A DNA stretch of 64,000 bases. Source: an uncultured Clostridia bacterium (lineage in GTDB: Bacteria; Bacillota; Clostridia; Christensenellales; Borkfalkiaceae). The DNA lies in assembly GCA_947589385.1 (NCBI GenBank), contig CANPZW010000001.1:62001-126000 (forward strand), written 5' to 3'. Each line of letters begins with the position of its first letter. Position 1 is the first letter of the stretch. Of the stretch, positions 8,986 through 17,813 are shown in pieces. The translations under genes were made by a program, and so were the position numbers. The notes under the pieces are model-generated. The model saw only the letters and a list, made by a program, of their open reading frames with translations, was not told where the DNA came from and made no database searches.

Positions 8986-9357
8986 TTATATTTCCGCTAT
9001 GGCTTCGATTTCGACAAGCGCGCCTTTGGGAATATCCTTTACGGCAACGCAGCTTCTTGCGGGTTTGCCCGTGAAATATTTTTCGTAAACTGCGTTAAAT
9101 TCCGCGAAGTCGGCAATGTTGGCAAGGAAGCACGTGGTTTTGATTACCTTGTCGATTGAAGTACCCGCCGCTTCGAGAAGCGCAGCTACATTTTTGCATG
9201 ATTGATGGGTCTGTTCAGCCACGGTTTTTCCTTCGATAACGGAAGTGGCGGGGTTTACGGGAATCTGACCCGAGCAGTAAACTATGTTTCCTACGATTTT
9301 AGCCTGCGAATAAGGGCCGATTGCCGCGGGTGCGGCTTTTGTTTCAACGGTTTTCAT
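8986..9357 (-). CDS. ridA: RidA family enamine/imine deaminase
   Basis: 123 residues, standard for the Rid family. GPYSQAKIVGNIVYCSGQIP and the active-site arginine in GKPARSCVAVKDIPKGALVEIE are present. RidA hydrolyses the reactive enamine/imine intermediates released by PLP dehydratases such as threonine ammonia-lyase. It lies 19 bases downstream of ilvA on the same strand, so producer and detoxifier of 2-aminocrotonate are in one operon. Confidence 0.93.
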   Translation of the reverse strand: MKTVETKAAPAAIGPYSQAKIVGNIVYCSGQIPVNPATSVIEGKTVAEQTHQSCKNVAALLEAAGTSIDKVIKTTCFLANIADFAEFNAVYEKYFTGKPARSCVAVKDIPKGALVEIEAIAEI

Positions 9358-9376
9358 TTTAAATTATCTCCTTATA

Positions 9377-10579
9377 TTATAAAATTTTAAATCCGTGCGA
9401 TGTAAGTTCGCTCTTGATTTTTTCGATATGCTCGAAGTTTTTGGTTTCGAGGTTTAGCCTTAATTGGCAGCAGTTGATTGCGGAGCCTTCCGCCGAGCGC
9501 TCGTGAATAGCGCTGATAATATTTCCGCCGCATTGGGCTATTATAGAGGTGACGTCGGTAAGCTGTCCCGGTCTGTCCATAAGTTCGAGGGTGAGGGAGC
9601 AGCTTCTGCCCGACATAAGAAGTCCGCGGTTGATTACGCGGGAAAGAATGGTTACGTCGATATTGCCTCCCGAAATAAGGCAGCATACCTTTTTGCCTTC
9701 GAGGTCGGGAATTTTCTTGAACATAACGGCTGCAAGCGCCGCCGCGCCCGCGCCTTCGGCAACGGTTTTCTGTTTTTCGATAAGCGCGAGGATAGCCGCC
9801 GAAATTTGGTCGTCTGTTACGGTGACCATGCCGTCAACGTTTTTGGAAATGAGTTCGTATGTAAGCGTGCCCGGTTCTTTTACGGCTATACCGTCGGCGA
9901 TTGTGGCTACGGATTTCAGGTTTTCTATTTTTCCTTTCTTATAGGAGTTTACCATGCTTGCCGCGCCGGCAGCCTGAACGCCGTAAACCCTTATATTAGG
10001 GTTAAGCGACTTAACCGCAAAGGAGATACCCGCAAGCAGACCGCCGCCGCCGACGGGAACGACGATTATATCCACGTCTTTCATCTGTTGAAGAATTTCA
10101 ACGCCTACTGTGCCCTGCCCCGCGATTACGTCCTCGTCGTCGAAGGGGTGGATAAGGGTGTAGCCGTATTCGTTTTTAAGTCTTTCGGCTTCGTTGTGGG
10201 CGTCGTCGTAAACGCCGGGGACGAGAATTACTTCCGCGCCGTAGCCGCGCGTCGCCATAACCTTTGAAATGGGCGCACCTTCGGGCATGCAGATTTTAGC
10301 CGTAATTCCGAACTTTTTGGAGGCAATAGCAACGCCCTGTGCATGGTTGCCCGCAGAGCATGCGATAACGCCTCTCTTTTTTTCCTCATCGGAAAGCTGT
10401 GAAATTTTGTAGTACGCGCCGCGCACCTTGAACGAGCCCGTGCGTTGCAAATTTTCAAGTTTCAAGAAAATTTCGCATCCGGCGTCCTGAGAAAGGGCGT
10501 GGGCGTTTATTACGTCCGTAGTTCTTGCGATTTGCTTTAAAACGTATTGTGCCTGATAAATTTTATCCAGAGTCAGCAT
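9377..10579 (-). CDS. ilvA: Threonine ammonia-lyase with C-terminal ACT-like domain
   Basis: About 400 residues. The PLP lysine is in GSFKVRGAYYK, the phosphate-binding loop in PVGGGGLLAGI, and an ACT-type regulatory domain occupies roughly residues 325-400 (LELMDRPGQLTDVTSIIAQ). It deaminates threonine to 2-oxobutyrate, for isoleucine synthesis or for fermentation to propionate. I start it at the ATG at 10579: a GTG at 10591 lies inside the AAAGGTGG ribosome site. ridA follows in the operon. Confidence 0.92.
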   Translation of the reverse strand: MLTLDKIYQAQYVLKQIARTTDVINAHALSQDAGCEIFLKLENLQRTGSFKVRGAYYKISQLSDEEKKRGVIACSAGNHAQGVAIASKKFGITAKICMPEGAPISKVMATRGYGAEVILVPGVYDDAHNEAERLKNEYGYTLIHPFDDEDVIAGQGTVGVEILQQMKDVDIIVVPVGGGGLLAGISFAVKSLNPNIRVYGVQAAGAASMVNSYKKGKIENLKSVATIADGIAVKEPGTLTYELISKNVDGMVTVTDDQISAAILALIEKQKTVAEGAGAAALAAVMFKKIPDLEGKKVCCLISGGNIDVTILSRVINRGLLMSGRSCSLTLELMDRPGQLTDVTSIIAQCGGNIISAIHERSAEGSAINCCQLRLNLETKNFEHIEKIKSELTSHGFKIL

Positions 10580-10609
10580 AAATTTTACCACCTTTTTTTA
10601 CTGAAATAA

Positions 10610-10638
10610 ATTATATTATTTTATGCTGCCAAAGTCAA
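10610..10638 (-). promoter_or_regulatory. Promoter for ilvA-ridA
   Basis: On the minus strand, TTGACT (10638-10633), a 17-base spacer and TATAAT (10615-10610), about 31 bases before the ilvA start. Confidence 0.8.
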
Positions 10639-10760
10639 TAAATTCTCCCGTTGTTGTTAATTAAATTCCGCAAAAAAACGCCTTGCGTATTTCGTCTTGA
10701 CTTATTAACATAAATTGAAAAAAACTATGCTTGCGGCAAAATAAATTTTATAAAATACAG

Positions 10761-10789
10761 TTGACAGCGTAAAATTTAAGTGATAAAAT
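10761..10789 (+). promoter_or_regulatory. Promoter for the cobalamin-riboswitch operon
   Basis: TTGACA at 10761, 17-base spacer, TAAAAT at 10784. Predicted transcription start near 10796, just upstream of the riboswitch. Confidence 0.8.
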
Positions 10790-10814
10790 ACAGCTTGCAA
10801 ATTGAATAAAAGAT

Positions 10815-10975
10815 AAAGGTACGGTTCGAAAGGGTAGCGCCGAGTAGATTAAAAGGGAATCCGGTTAAAATCCGGAGCAACCGTCATTACTGTATTTGCC
10901 GCCGTAAAGGCGAGTAAAAGTCAGGATACTGCCGTGCTTTTGGATGTCACGAATTTTGGACGAGAAAGAGTGCAA
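10815..10975 (+). ncRNA. Cobalamin riboswitch (B12 element)
   Basis: The leader holds the class hallmarks in order: a GGTTCG-type 5' segment near 10820, AAAAGGGAAtCCGGT near 10850, the AAATCCGGAGCAACCGTCA core and ACTGTA around 10867-10895, a GCCGCCGTAAAGGCGAG hairpin, and GTCAGGATACTGCC near 10920. It ends in an expression platform. GAGAAAGAG at 10962-10970 can pair with the CTCTTTC arm of the terminator at 11052. Cobalamin binding is expected to free the terminator and switch the downstream uptake operon off. Confidence 0.93.
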
Positions 10976-11051
10976 CCGATTTCGAAAAGCTTTTTGTTTT
11001 CGACGTTGCAGTTCGTCAATCGCTCCGAATCATAGCTGAAAAATCCGTTGT

Positions 11052-11081
11052 GCTCTTTCTTTTAGAAAGAGCGTTTTTTTT
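11052..11081 (+). terminator. Riboswitch-controlled terminator
   Basis: GCTCTTTC and GAAAGAGC form an 8-bp stem with a 5-base loop followed by eight or more T residues. The 5' arm is complementary to 10962-10970 in the riboswitch leader, a ready antiterminator. Confidence 0.88.
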
Positions 11082-11109
11082 ATGCGAAAACCAAGGATGG
11101 GTTACTTGA

Positions 11110-11316
11110 ATGGCTGTATTCAACGTAAAAGATGAAAATTTAAAGTGGGCGAAAGAGACTCTTCAAAAAAAGAGCGAGGAGCTGGGCAGACTTCCGAAAA
11201 AAGCGGACTTCGACGAAGTCACGCGTTCGCGCATTAAGTCGTTTTTGGGTCCGTGGCCGCGCGCTTTGGAAGCGGCGGGGCTTAAAACGCCCAAAAAGCC
11301 TTTGGACGAACAATAG
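11110..11316 (+). CDS. Small HNH-repeat (homing-endonuclease-associated repeat) protein
   Basis: 68 residues forming one repeat of the short helical DNA-binding module seen next to homing endonucleases (PF18780-like). The pattern is EELGRLPKKADFDE followed by RIKSFLGPWPRALEAAGL. No nuclease residues are visible. It is the first gene after the cobalamin-responsive terminator, 90 bases upstream of the first lipoprotein gene, so B12 should control it. A DNA-binding accessory or regulator is possible; no function is assigned. Confidence 0.7.
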   Translation: MAVFNVKDENLKWAKETLQKKSEELGRLPKKADFDEVTRSRIKSFLGPWPRALEAAGLKTPKKPLDEQ

Positions 11317-11406
11317 CCGGCGAGCCCCAATGAATTATAAAAAAAAGGCAAGCCGTAAACGGAAAACGGCGTTAAGCCGCAAACGATAAATTTAAAGGAG
11401 ATAATT

Positions 11407-13587
11407 ATGAAAACTTTGGCAAAGATTTCAGCCGCAGTTCTGGCATTTGCAATTTCATTATGCTGTTTTGCAGGCTGCAATCCGGAATCTTCGGACACAA
11501 ACACCGAAACCGTATATTATACGGTGACTTTCGACTTGGACGGGGGCGAGGTAAAGGGCAAAGACCTTTCTAAGGGCGTTAAGGTCGAAAGCGGGACGGA
11601 ACTCAACCTTGAAAACTACAAGCCCGAAAAATCGGGGCATACTTTCGAGGGCTGGCTTTCGGGCGAAACAAAATACGCCGCAAACGCACATATAACCGTA
11701 AATTCGGACATTACGTTAAAGGCGCAGTGGGAGCTTATTCACGTTGATAAATTCACCGTAACTTTCGACCCTGCGGGCGGCACGCTGAACGGCTCTGCGG
11801 AAACACTTACATTCCAAGCCGAAAAGAACGACGCGCTTGATTTTTCAGACTACGTTCCCAAAAGAGATACATATACCTTTAAAGGTTGGAAAACCGGCGA
11901 AACTCTCTATGCCGAGGGGACGTACACGGTGGCGGACGACGTCGATTTCGTAGCTGTATGGACGAAAAATCCTTCGGCAGACGAAAACTTTATATTCGAA
12001 GAAACAGAAGAACAAGACGGCTATTTTCTTAAAGGCCTTGCCGAAACTTCGACAATAACGGAAATAGTCGTGCCGGGGTATTATCAAGATAAGCCCGTTT
12101 TGAAGATTAAAAGCAGTACTTTCAGCTATAACGACGATATCACCGCCGTCGATTTGTCGAACTGCGATAAGCTCGAAGAAATCGAAAACTGGAATTTCAG
12201 CAGCTGTTCCGCGCTGGCTTCGGTAAATTTAGAGGGTTGTTCCGCTCTCGTAAAAATAGGCGACAGCTGTTTCAGCAGTAGTTGGAATGGGACTTCCGCC
12301 TTGACCGAAATCAATCTGAAAGGACTTACGGCTTTGGAGGAGATAGGGTCAAGCTGTTTCCGCGGCAACCAATCTTCAAACGGCTCTATGCCCGTGGAAA
12401 AACTTGACTTTTCGGACTGCGTATCCCTCACATCGATAGGGAAAATGAGTTTTTGGTATTTGGATGCAAAAGAGATAGACCTGTCAGACACGCAGATAGA
12501 AGACTTCGGAATACAGACGATAATGCACTGCCAAAAGCTTGAAAAAATAGACTTGCCCGCCTCACTTAACCTCACTACGGGCTGTACGGAAACTTTCGGC
12601 GACTGCGAAAACATAAACGAAATAACTCTCGACCCGTTGAATATCTATATGACCGTGGAAAACGGCGCGCTTATGGACGCGGATAAAACGGTTATTTACA
12701 AATACGCCGTAAAGAGCGAAAACACAAAATTTACCGCTCCCGCGACCGTTAAAACGGTGATGAGCTGGGCGTTCTATAAGGCGACAAATCTCACCGAAAT
12801 AGATTTTACCGAAACGCAGCTTACCGAAGTTAAAAACTCCGCCTTTGGCGGTTGCTCCAACGCCCTTTTGAAAGTGCCTTTCGGTCAGGACGGAACATAT
12901 GAGGACGGCGACGGGCGTTGCACGTTAGCCACAAGCTGGAACAGCGGCGTAAAAGAAACCCAATACGGCGAGGCGGCGCAGGCGTTTAAGTTCACTACAA
13001 GTTTAACCGACGGCGCAAGCGTTACCGAAGCAAGTTTTACTTTCACGGCTTCGGCTGAATACGGTCCTTCGTACGCCCTTGCGCCCTGCGAATTGACCGT
13101 GAAATTCAATGGCAACGAAATTACAGGCGACAAAGGAAGTTATACGGTAACTTTAAGCGACGGAGAAAATACGATAGAGCTAATCGCAAACAGCGGCGGC
13201 AAGACGGAGACGAAAACCTACAAGGTGAATAAAATGGGGCAGCCCGAACTCGAATGTTCGTTGGATAAAGAGGGCGTAAATTCCTCTGCGGAGGCAAGTT
13301 ATTCGTTTACCGTCAAAGTCAAATCGGCGGGCGAATACTTAAATATTTCCCCCGACGACGTCAAAGTTGAAATAGACTGCGGTTACACCCCTAATACATT
13401 TTTTGAACCAAATATGGGTATAACGTCTGCGCAGACCGATAGCACGACTGTTACGGTGACTTTGGATTACGAAACCTTATTGTATTTTATGGATTGTAAT
13501 GTTCAAAGTCAATTTAATTGCCGCATTACCTTAAACCTGAATGGAGTTAATGTTTCTGCGCAATTTAAAATGATTTATGAAGGTTAA
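11407..13587 (+). CDS. Surface lipoprotein: InlB-type repeats, BspA-like leucine-rich repeats, Ig-like C-terminus
   Basis: 726 residues. The signal peptide ends in lipobox FAGC (Cys24). Two InlB B-type (Listeria-Bacteroides) repeats follow at about residues 38-110 and 118-190 (VTFDLDGGEVKG, FEGWLSGETKYA; VTFDPAGGTLNG, FKGWKTGETLYA). BspA-type leucine-rich repeats fill about 205-500 (LTEIDFTETQLTEVKNSAF). The last 200 residues are Ig-like, with one unit (KFNGNEITGDKGSYTVTL, then GENTIELIA) clearly related to repeats in the next gene. It is exported and lipid-anchored. In a B12-regulated transporter operon it is probably a surface component of corrinoid capture, an inference from context. AAAGGAG ribosome site. 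Confidence 0.82.
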   Translation: MKTLAKISAAVLAFAISLCCFAGCNPESSDTNTETVYYTVTFDLDGGEVKGKDLSKGVKVESGTELNLENYKPEKSGHTFEGWLSGETKYAANAHITVNSDITLKAQWELIHVDKFTVTFDPAGGTLNGSAETLTFQAEKNDALDFSDYVPKRDTYTFKGWKTGETLYAEGTYTVADDVDFVAVWTKNPSADENFIFEETEEQDGYFLKGLAETSTITEIVVPGYYQDKPVLKIKSSTFSYNDDITAVDLSNCDKLEEIENWNFSSCSALASVNLEGCSALVKIGDSCFSSSWNGTSALTEINLKGLTALEEIGSSCFRGNQSSNGSMPVEKLDFSDCVSLTSIGKMSFWYLDAKEIDLSDTQIEDFGIQTIMHCQKLEKIDLPASLNLTTGCTETFGDCENINEITLDPLNIYMTVENGALMDADKTVIYKYAVKSENTKFTAPATVKTVMSWAFYKATNLTEIDFTETQLTEVKNSAFGGCSNALLKVPFGQDGTYEDGDGRCTLATSWNSGVKETQYGEAAQAFKFTTSLTDGASVTEASFTFTASAEYGPSYALAPCELTVKFNGNEITGDKGSYTVTLSDGENTIELIANSGGKTETKTYKVNKMGQPELECSLDKEGVNSSAEASYSFTVKVKSAGEYLNISPDDVKVEIDCGYTPNTFFEPNMGITSAQTDSTTVTVTLDYETLLYFMDCNVQSQFNCRITLNLNGVNVSAQFKMIYEG

Positions 13588-13592
13588 ATAAA

Positions 13593-15413
13593 TTGAAGGT
13601 TAAATATTTAATATTAAGTTTTATATTAACAATCGGGGCGGTTTGCTTTGCGGCGTGCAGTAACGTAGGGTTTTTATTTTCCTGCGACATAGAGGACGGC
13701 ACAACGGTAATTCTGCCCGAATATTCATTTAATGTTTCGGCGGCTTACGGCGGCGAGGAATGTGACGTAAGCGTTTCTCTGAACGGCGTGCTGACGGCAG
13801 GCGGCGGAAGCGGAAAATATACCGTACAGCTTGAAAGGGGCGAAAACCTGATTAAGATAACCGCAACCCGCTCGAAATTTTCCGAAACTCGCATATATCA
13901 TGTGATATACCGTGCCGACTTCGAAATTTCCACCGACATAGACGAAGCGGCGATTATTAACGAAAGCATTTCATTTACGGCGGGCGCAACTTTCAACGAT
14001 TTGCCCTGCGCTTTGATAGCCGAAATCGGCGGCGAGGAGTTGGAAGGAAAGGAAGGCGTTTTCACCGCAAGACTTAATGAGGGCGAAAACATTATTTCTT
14101 TGATTGCCCGTTACGACGATTTGACAGAGCGCATAGAGCGGCGCATAAATCTCGGAAAATTCAGCCTTAACACAGACCTTTCGGACGGCGACAGAACGGA
14201 AGCGGAGTTTTCTTTCCGCGCGGCTGTAGCCTACGACAGCGAACCGCTGCCCATAAAAGTTACTTTGAACGGCAAGGAAATCCAACCCGACGGCAACCGC
14301 TTCAATCTTACTTTGGAACGGGGGGAAAACAAAATAACGATAGCTGCGGAAAAAGAAAATATCCGTAAAACGTATGAATACACGGTGCGTTTTATCGACG
14401 ACCCGCCTACGCTTGAAACTACTTTAAAAGACGGCAAAACTTACCGCGGCAGTAAGCTGGGCTTCGACGTTACGGCAAAGGACGGTTTGGGCGAAAAACT
14501 TCCTTCCGGCAATATTTCCTTTTCGGCGGATTGGAACGAAAGCGGCGATTTCGCTCCCCTTACAAGCGTAAAAAAGGTCTGGGACGACAGCGCGTTTACC
14601 AGTTTCGAAATAAATTTCAAAGGCTCGGAATTTTTTTCTTATGCAAATTCGCCTTTCGACTTTAAAGTCACGGCTTGCGACGGCGCGGGCAGAGAAACTT
14701 CCGCCGTTTACGAAATGACCTATGTTCCCGCCGAAAACGGCGAAAAGACGGGAGAGGTGGTATTTGCACTCGAAGGCTTTTCGATAGGTTGCGGCTACTT
14801 TATGAAGCCCTGCCGCCTGCCCGTGTACGAGGGCGTGAATTTTGCGGCGACTTTGACGGAAATTATCGAAGAAAACGGCTGGACTTATTCCAATACGGGA
14901 ACTATCGAAAAGGGATTTTATCTTTCGGGGATAACGGGGCTCGATTTAAGCGGCAACCGTATTCCCGACGAACTTTGGGAACTCATTCCCGGACGGGCTT
15001 ATCAATCTATGCCTGCGCCCGAAAACGGGGAAAAGTACGAGCTTTCCGAATTTTGCTACGCGCAGGGCGGCGGCTGGATGTATTCGGTAAATACCGTATA
15101 TAAAAATTACGGTTTTTCGAACTACTATCCGCAGGACGGCGACGTTGTGCGCGTGCAGTTCACGGTCGCTTTGGGCAGCGATTTGGGCGGAGGCGGGGCG
15201 TTGGGCGGAAGCGGAAATTCAAGTTGGCTTACCGACAATCCCGACTACGGCGAAATTATGGGGTTGCTTGCCGATATCTCCAAAATAATAGAGGAGAACG
15301 GCGGGGATAAAACGGTCTATAACGAGGTTTTAGATAAAATTACAAAGTGGAATATATCCCAAAAGACAATGGACGAACAAATTTCAAAATTGAAGTCTGC
15401 ATACGGTATTTGA
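13593..15413 (+). CDS. Surface lipoprotein with three Ig-like repeats and a DUF4430 (transcobalamin-like beta) domain
   Basis: 606 residues from a TTG start at 13593, with GAAGG 8 bases upstream and a clean lipoprotein signal (FAAC, Cys22). Three Ig-like repeats of about 80-95 residues share the motif LNG...G.Y.V.L..GEN.I.I.A (roughly residues 35-280). A DUF4430-type domain follows at about 388-540: FALEGFSIGCGYFMKPCRLP, then YEGVNFAATLTEIIEENGW, then GGGWMYSVNTVYKNYGF and PQDGDVVRVQFTV. In InterPro terms this fold matches the C-terminal cobalamin-contacting domain of transcobalamin and intrinsic factor. With the next protein it could form the two halves of a corrinoid-binding cleft. No function has been shown. 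Confidence 0.82.
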   Translation: MKVKYLILSFILTIGAVCFAACSNVGFLFSCDIEDGTTVILPEYSFNVSAAYGGEECDVSVSLNGVLTAGGGSGKYTVQLERGENLIKITATRSKFSETRIYHVIYRADFEISTDIDEAAIINESISFTAGATFNDLPCALIAEIGGEELEGKEGVFTARLNEGENIISLIARYDDLTERIERRINLGKFSLNTDLSDGDRTEAEFSFRAAVAYDSEPLPIKVTLNGKEIQPDGNRFNLTLERGENKITIAAEKENIRKTYEYTVRFIDDPPTLETTLKDGKTYRGSKLGFDVTAKDGLGEKLPSGNISFSADWNESGDFAPLTSVKKVWDDSAFTSFEINFKGSEFFSYANSPFDFKVTACDGAGRETSAVYEMTYVPAENGEKTGEVVFALEGFSIGCGYFMKPCRLPVYEGVNFAATLTEIIEENGWTYSNTGTIEKGFYLSGITGLDLSGNRIPDELWELIPGRAYQSMPAPENGEKYELSEFCYAQGGGWMYSVNTVYKNYGFSNYYPQDGDVVRVQFTVALGSDLGGGGALGGSGNSSWLTDNPDYGEIMGLLADISKIIEENGGDKTVYNEVLDKITKWNISQKTMDEQISKLKSAYGI

Positions 15414-15414
15414 T

Positions 15415-17274
15415 ATGAAAAAGCGGTATATGTATTGCGTTTTGGCTTTAATACTTTCCGCGGCGGTTTGGGCGGGGTCGGCTACCTTGCCCGTTTCGGC
15501 TATTGCGGAAAAGGACGTAAATTCCGCGATAGAAGGAATTATCGCGTGGAAGAAATCGGACGTCGGGTCAAGTGCAAGCGAATTTCTTATAAATGATAAA
15601 TTTCTTGAACAGGCGGGAACGACGGCGGGCGACTGGTATCCCATAGGCCTCGGCAGGCTTAAAATTGCCGACAATCAAGCGGGCTATCTCGCCGTAATAA
15701 ACGACAATATTTCCAAAAGATATTCCTTGCCCGCGAAGCTCGATAAAGCAAAGGCTACCGAGTGGCACAGAATTTCGCTTTCCGTACTTGCAAGCGGCGG
15801 CAACCCCCGCAGGGCAGGTGACGACGGAAATATCGACTTGATTGCCGACGGAACTTATAACCGCGTTGAAAACGGCGCGGGGATTTTGGGCAAACAGGGT
15901 ATAAACGGCTTTATATGGGGGCTGATTGCGCTGGATAGCCTTTGTTACGAAGTGCCGGAAGGCGCGTATTACACCCGCGACGACGTAATACTTAATATTC
16001 TGAACAGACAACTTCCCGACGGCGGCTGGGCGCTGACGGGCAACGTTTCCGACCCCGACATAACGGCAATGGCGGTTCAGGCTCTTGCGCCGTATTACAA
16101 CAGCGAAAAAGAATATTCTTACCGCAATTTAAATTCGGACGCCGCCTCTGCCAAAAAGGTGCGCGAAGCGGTTGACGAAGCGCTTGACTGCCTTTCGGAA
16201 GCCCAGCTACCAGACGGGGATTTTAAAAGCTGGGGCACGGAGAACAGCGAAAGCTGTTCGCAAGTCATAATCGCGCTGTGCTCGCTGGGTATAGATTTTT
16301 TTAACGACGACAGATTTATAACCGAACAAGGCAAAACGGTTTTAGACGGGCTTTTTAAATACCGCAACGCGGACGGCGGCTTTACACATTCGTTTTCATA
16401 CGACGCGGAAAATCCTTCCGCCGACCCCGAAAAATCCAACACGATGGCGGGCGAACAGGCGCTTTTGGCTCTCGCGGCGGTAAGCCGCGCCTCAAACGGA
16501 CAAAGGCGGCTTTACGACTTCCGCCCCGAACAGAGCGGAGATTTGAAAGCGAAGATAAAGGAAGCGGAATATCTTATTGAAAATTTAAGTTTTTCGTCGT
16601 CAAATGAGAATATAAATGAAGCCTACGATTTTTATCTTGGAATTGAGGGCTCGGAGCGCAGTTACGTTAAAAATTACAAAAAGCTTTCCTCAATTCTCGC
16701 CTTTGCGGGAATCCCTTACGCCGAAGAAAAAATCGAATACAACAGCGGCGACGCGGGCGTAATAACTCCAATCGAGGAATTTACGGCGGCGGACAGGGCG
16801 GCGGCGGACGGGCTTCCAGAAAATTTAACCACCGCAAACCGCGCGGAAGTGCTGCGGCTTTGGAGCAAAATCAGAAATTGTTTCGACTTCGAAGGCAAAG
16901 AGAGGTATTTTGTAAAATTAGACAAAGCCAAAAACGAAATCGAGGCAATCCAAAGGGAGATAGAGGACATTAAAACGGAAATCAAGACTAAACTCTATCC
17001 TTTTGAAAAAATAAGTCTTTCGGACAGGCGCGCCGTCCACGACCTTTACGAACGTTTCGCCGCCCTTTCAGAATACGACCGCGCGCAGCTTGAACAGTCG
17101 GATATCGAGGGGCTATTGAAGTGCAAAACGCAGGTTGACAACCTTTATCTTGCCGTGTGGATATCCGCGGCGTGCGCAGTCGCGGCGGCGGGAGGGGCGA
17201 TATTCGTGGTTCTGCACGTCAGAAAGCGCAAAAAGCTGAAAGCCGCAAAATTTATGGCGGAGAGCGAAGAATGA
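15415..17274 (+). CDS. Membrane-anchored alpha/alpha-barrel (prenyltransferase/squalene-oxidase-like) surface protein
   Basis: 619 residues: signal peptide (about 1-30), helical-repeat domain (about 35-390), a charged helical stalk (about 430-575), then a single transmembrane helix (WISAACAVAAAGGAIFVVL) and a basic tail. The repeats carry QW-like motifs QLPDGGW (about 200), QLPDGDF (about 264) and NADGGF (about 318), as in terpenoid cyclase/prenyltransferase barrels. I see no DxDD or zinc-site pattern, so catalysis is unlikely. The same (alpha/alpha)6 barrel is the N-terminal domain of intrinsic factor and transcobalamin. Start overlaps nothing; the stop overlaps the next ATG (ATGA). Likely B12-capture subunit, by inference. 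Confidence 0.82.
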   Translation: MKKRYMYCVLALILSAAVWAGSATLPVSAIAEKDVNSAIEGIIAWKKSDVGSSASEFLINDKFLEQAGTTAGDWYPIGLGRLKIADNQAGYLAVINDNISKRYSLPAKLDKAKATEWHRISLSVLASGGNPRRAGDDGNIDLIADGTYNRVENGAGILGKQGINGFIWGLIALDSLCYEVPEGAYYTRDDVILNILNRQLPDGGWALTGNVSDPDITAMAVQALAPYYNSEKEYSYRNLNSDAASAKKVREAVDEALDCLSEAQLPDGDFKSWGTENSESCSQVIIALCSLGIDFFNDDRFITEQGKTVLDGLFKYRNADGGFTHSFSYDAENPSADPEKSNTMAGEQALLALAAVSRASNGQRRLYDFRPEQSGDLKAKIKEAEYLIENLSFSSSNENINEAYDFYLGIEGSERSYVKNYKKLSSILAFAGIPYAEEKIEYNSGDAGVITPIEEFTAADRAAADGLPENLTTANRAEVLRLWSKIRNCFDFEGKERYFVKLDKAKNEIEAIQREIEDIKTEIKTKLYPFEKISLSDRRAVHDLYERFAALSEYDRAQLEQSDIEGLLKCKTQVDNLYLAVWISAACAVAAAGGAIFVVLHVRKRKKLKAAKFMAESEE

Positions 17275-17813
17275 AAAAGGACGTTTTCGCAATTTGCGTA
17301 GTGATTTTTTTGCTGGTTCTCATATTTTCGGGCACAAAAATTCAATCGGTTGACGACTATTATCTCACGCATATAGACGACATAAAAGAGGACAGCGAAA
17401 CCGTTTTCCTGACTATACGCTGCGATACTGCGCTCGATAATTGGGACGACCTCGACCCCGCGCTGAGATATGAAAGATACGTGCCTGCGGACGGCATAAT
17501 TCTTCCGCGGACGGAATACGTGCTCCGCGCGGGGGATACGGCGTATTCGGTCCTCGACAGGGCGGTTCGTTACAATAAGATACATATGGAATGTAGTTAT
17601 TCGGTAAATTATTCAAGCGTCTATGTGCAGGGCATAAACCAACTTTACGAATTTAGTTGCGGCGAACTTTCAGGGTGGATGTATATGGTTAACGGCGTGT
17701 TTCCAAACTACGGTTGCAGCAAATGCACCCTTTCGGACGGCGACGAGGTGGTTTGGTGTTATACATGCGACCTGGGGCGGGACGTGGGCTGCGAATGGGG
17801 GCTTATGAAATGA
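17271..17813 (+). CDS. Small DUF4430 (transcobalamin-like beta) protein, membrane-anchored
   Basis: 180 residues from the ATG at 17271, which overlaps the preceding stop as ATGA. An N-terminal hydrophobic segment (FAICVVIFLLVLIFSG) acts as signal or anchor. The rest is a DUF4430 domain with RAGDTAYSVLDRAVRYNK, YVQGINQLYEF, GELSGWMYMVNGVFPNYG and LSDGDEVVWCYT. This is the strongest match in the operon to the transcobalamin beta domain. An ATGA overlap couples it to the ECF T subunit, tying it to the transporter. Expected location is the outer face of the membrane. Confidence 0.88.
   Translation: MKKDVFAICVVIFLLVLIFSGTKIQSVDDYYLTHIDDIKEDSETVFLTIRCDTALDNWDDLDPALRYERYVPADGIILPRTEYVLRAGDTAYSVLDRAVRYNKIHMECSYSVNYSSVYVQGINQLYEFSCGELSGWMYMVNGVFPNYGCSKCTLSDGDEVVWCYTCDLGRDVGCEWGLMK

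Noticed and set aside
15415..17274. Annotation as a squalene cyclase or prenyltransferase enzyme
   Set aside because: Only the barrel repeats match; no DxDD or zinc-binding pattern, plus a signal peptide, stalk and membrane anchor, speak for a surface binding protein.
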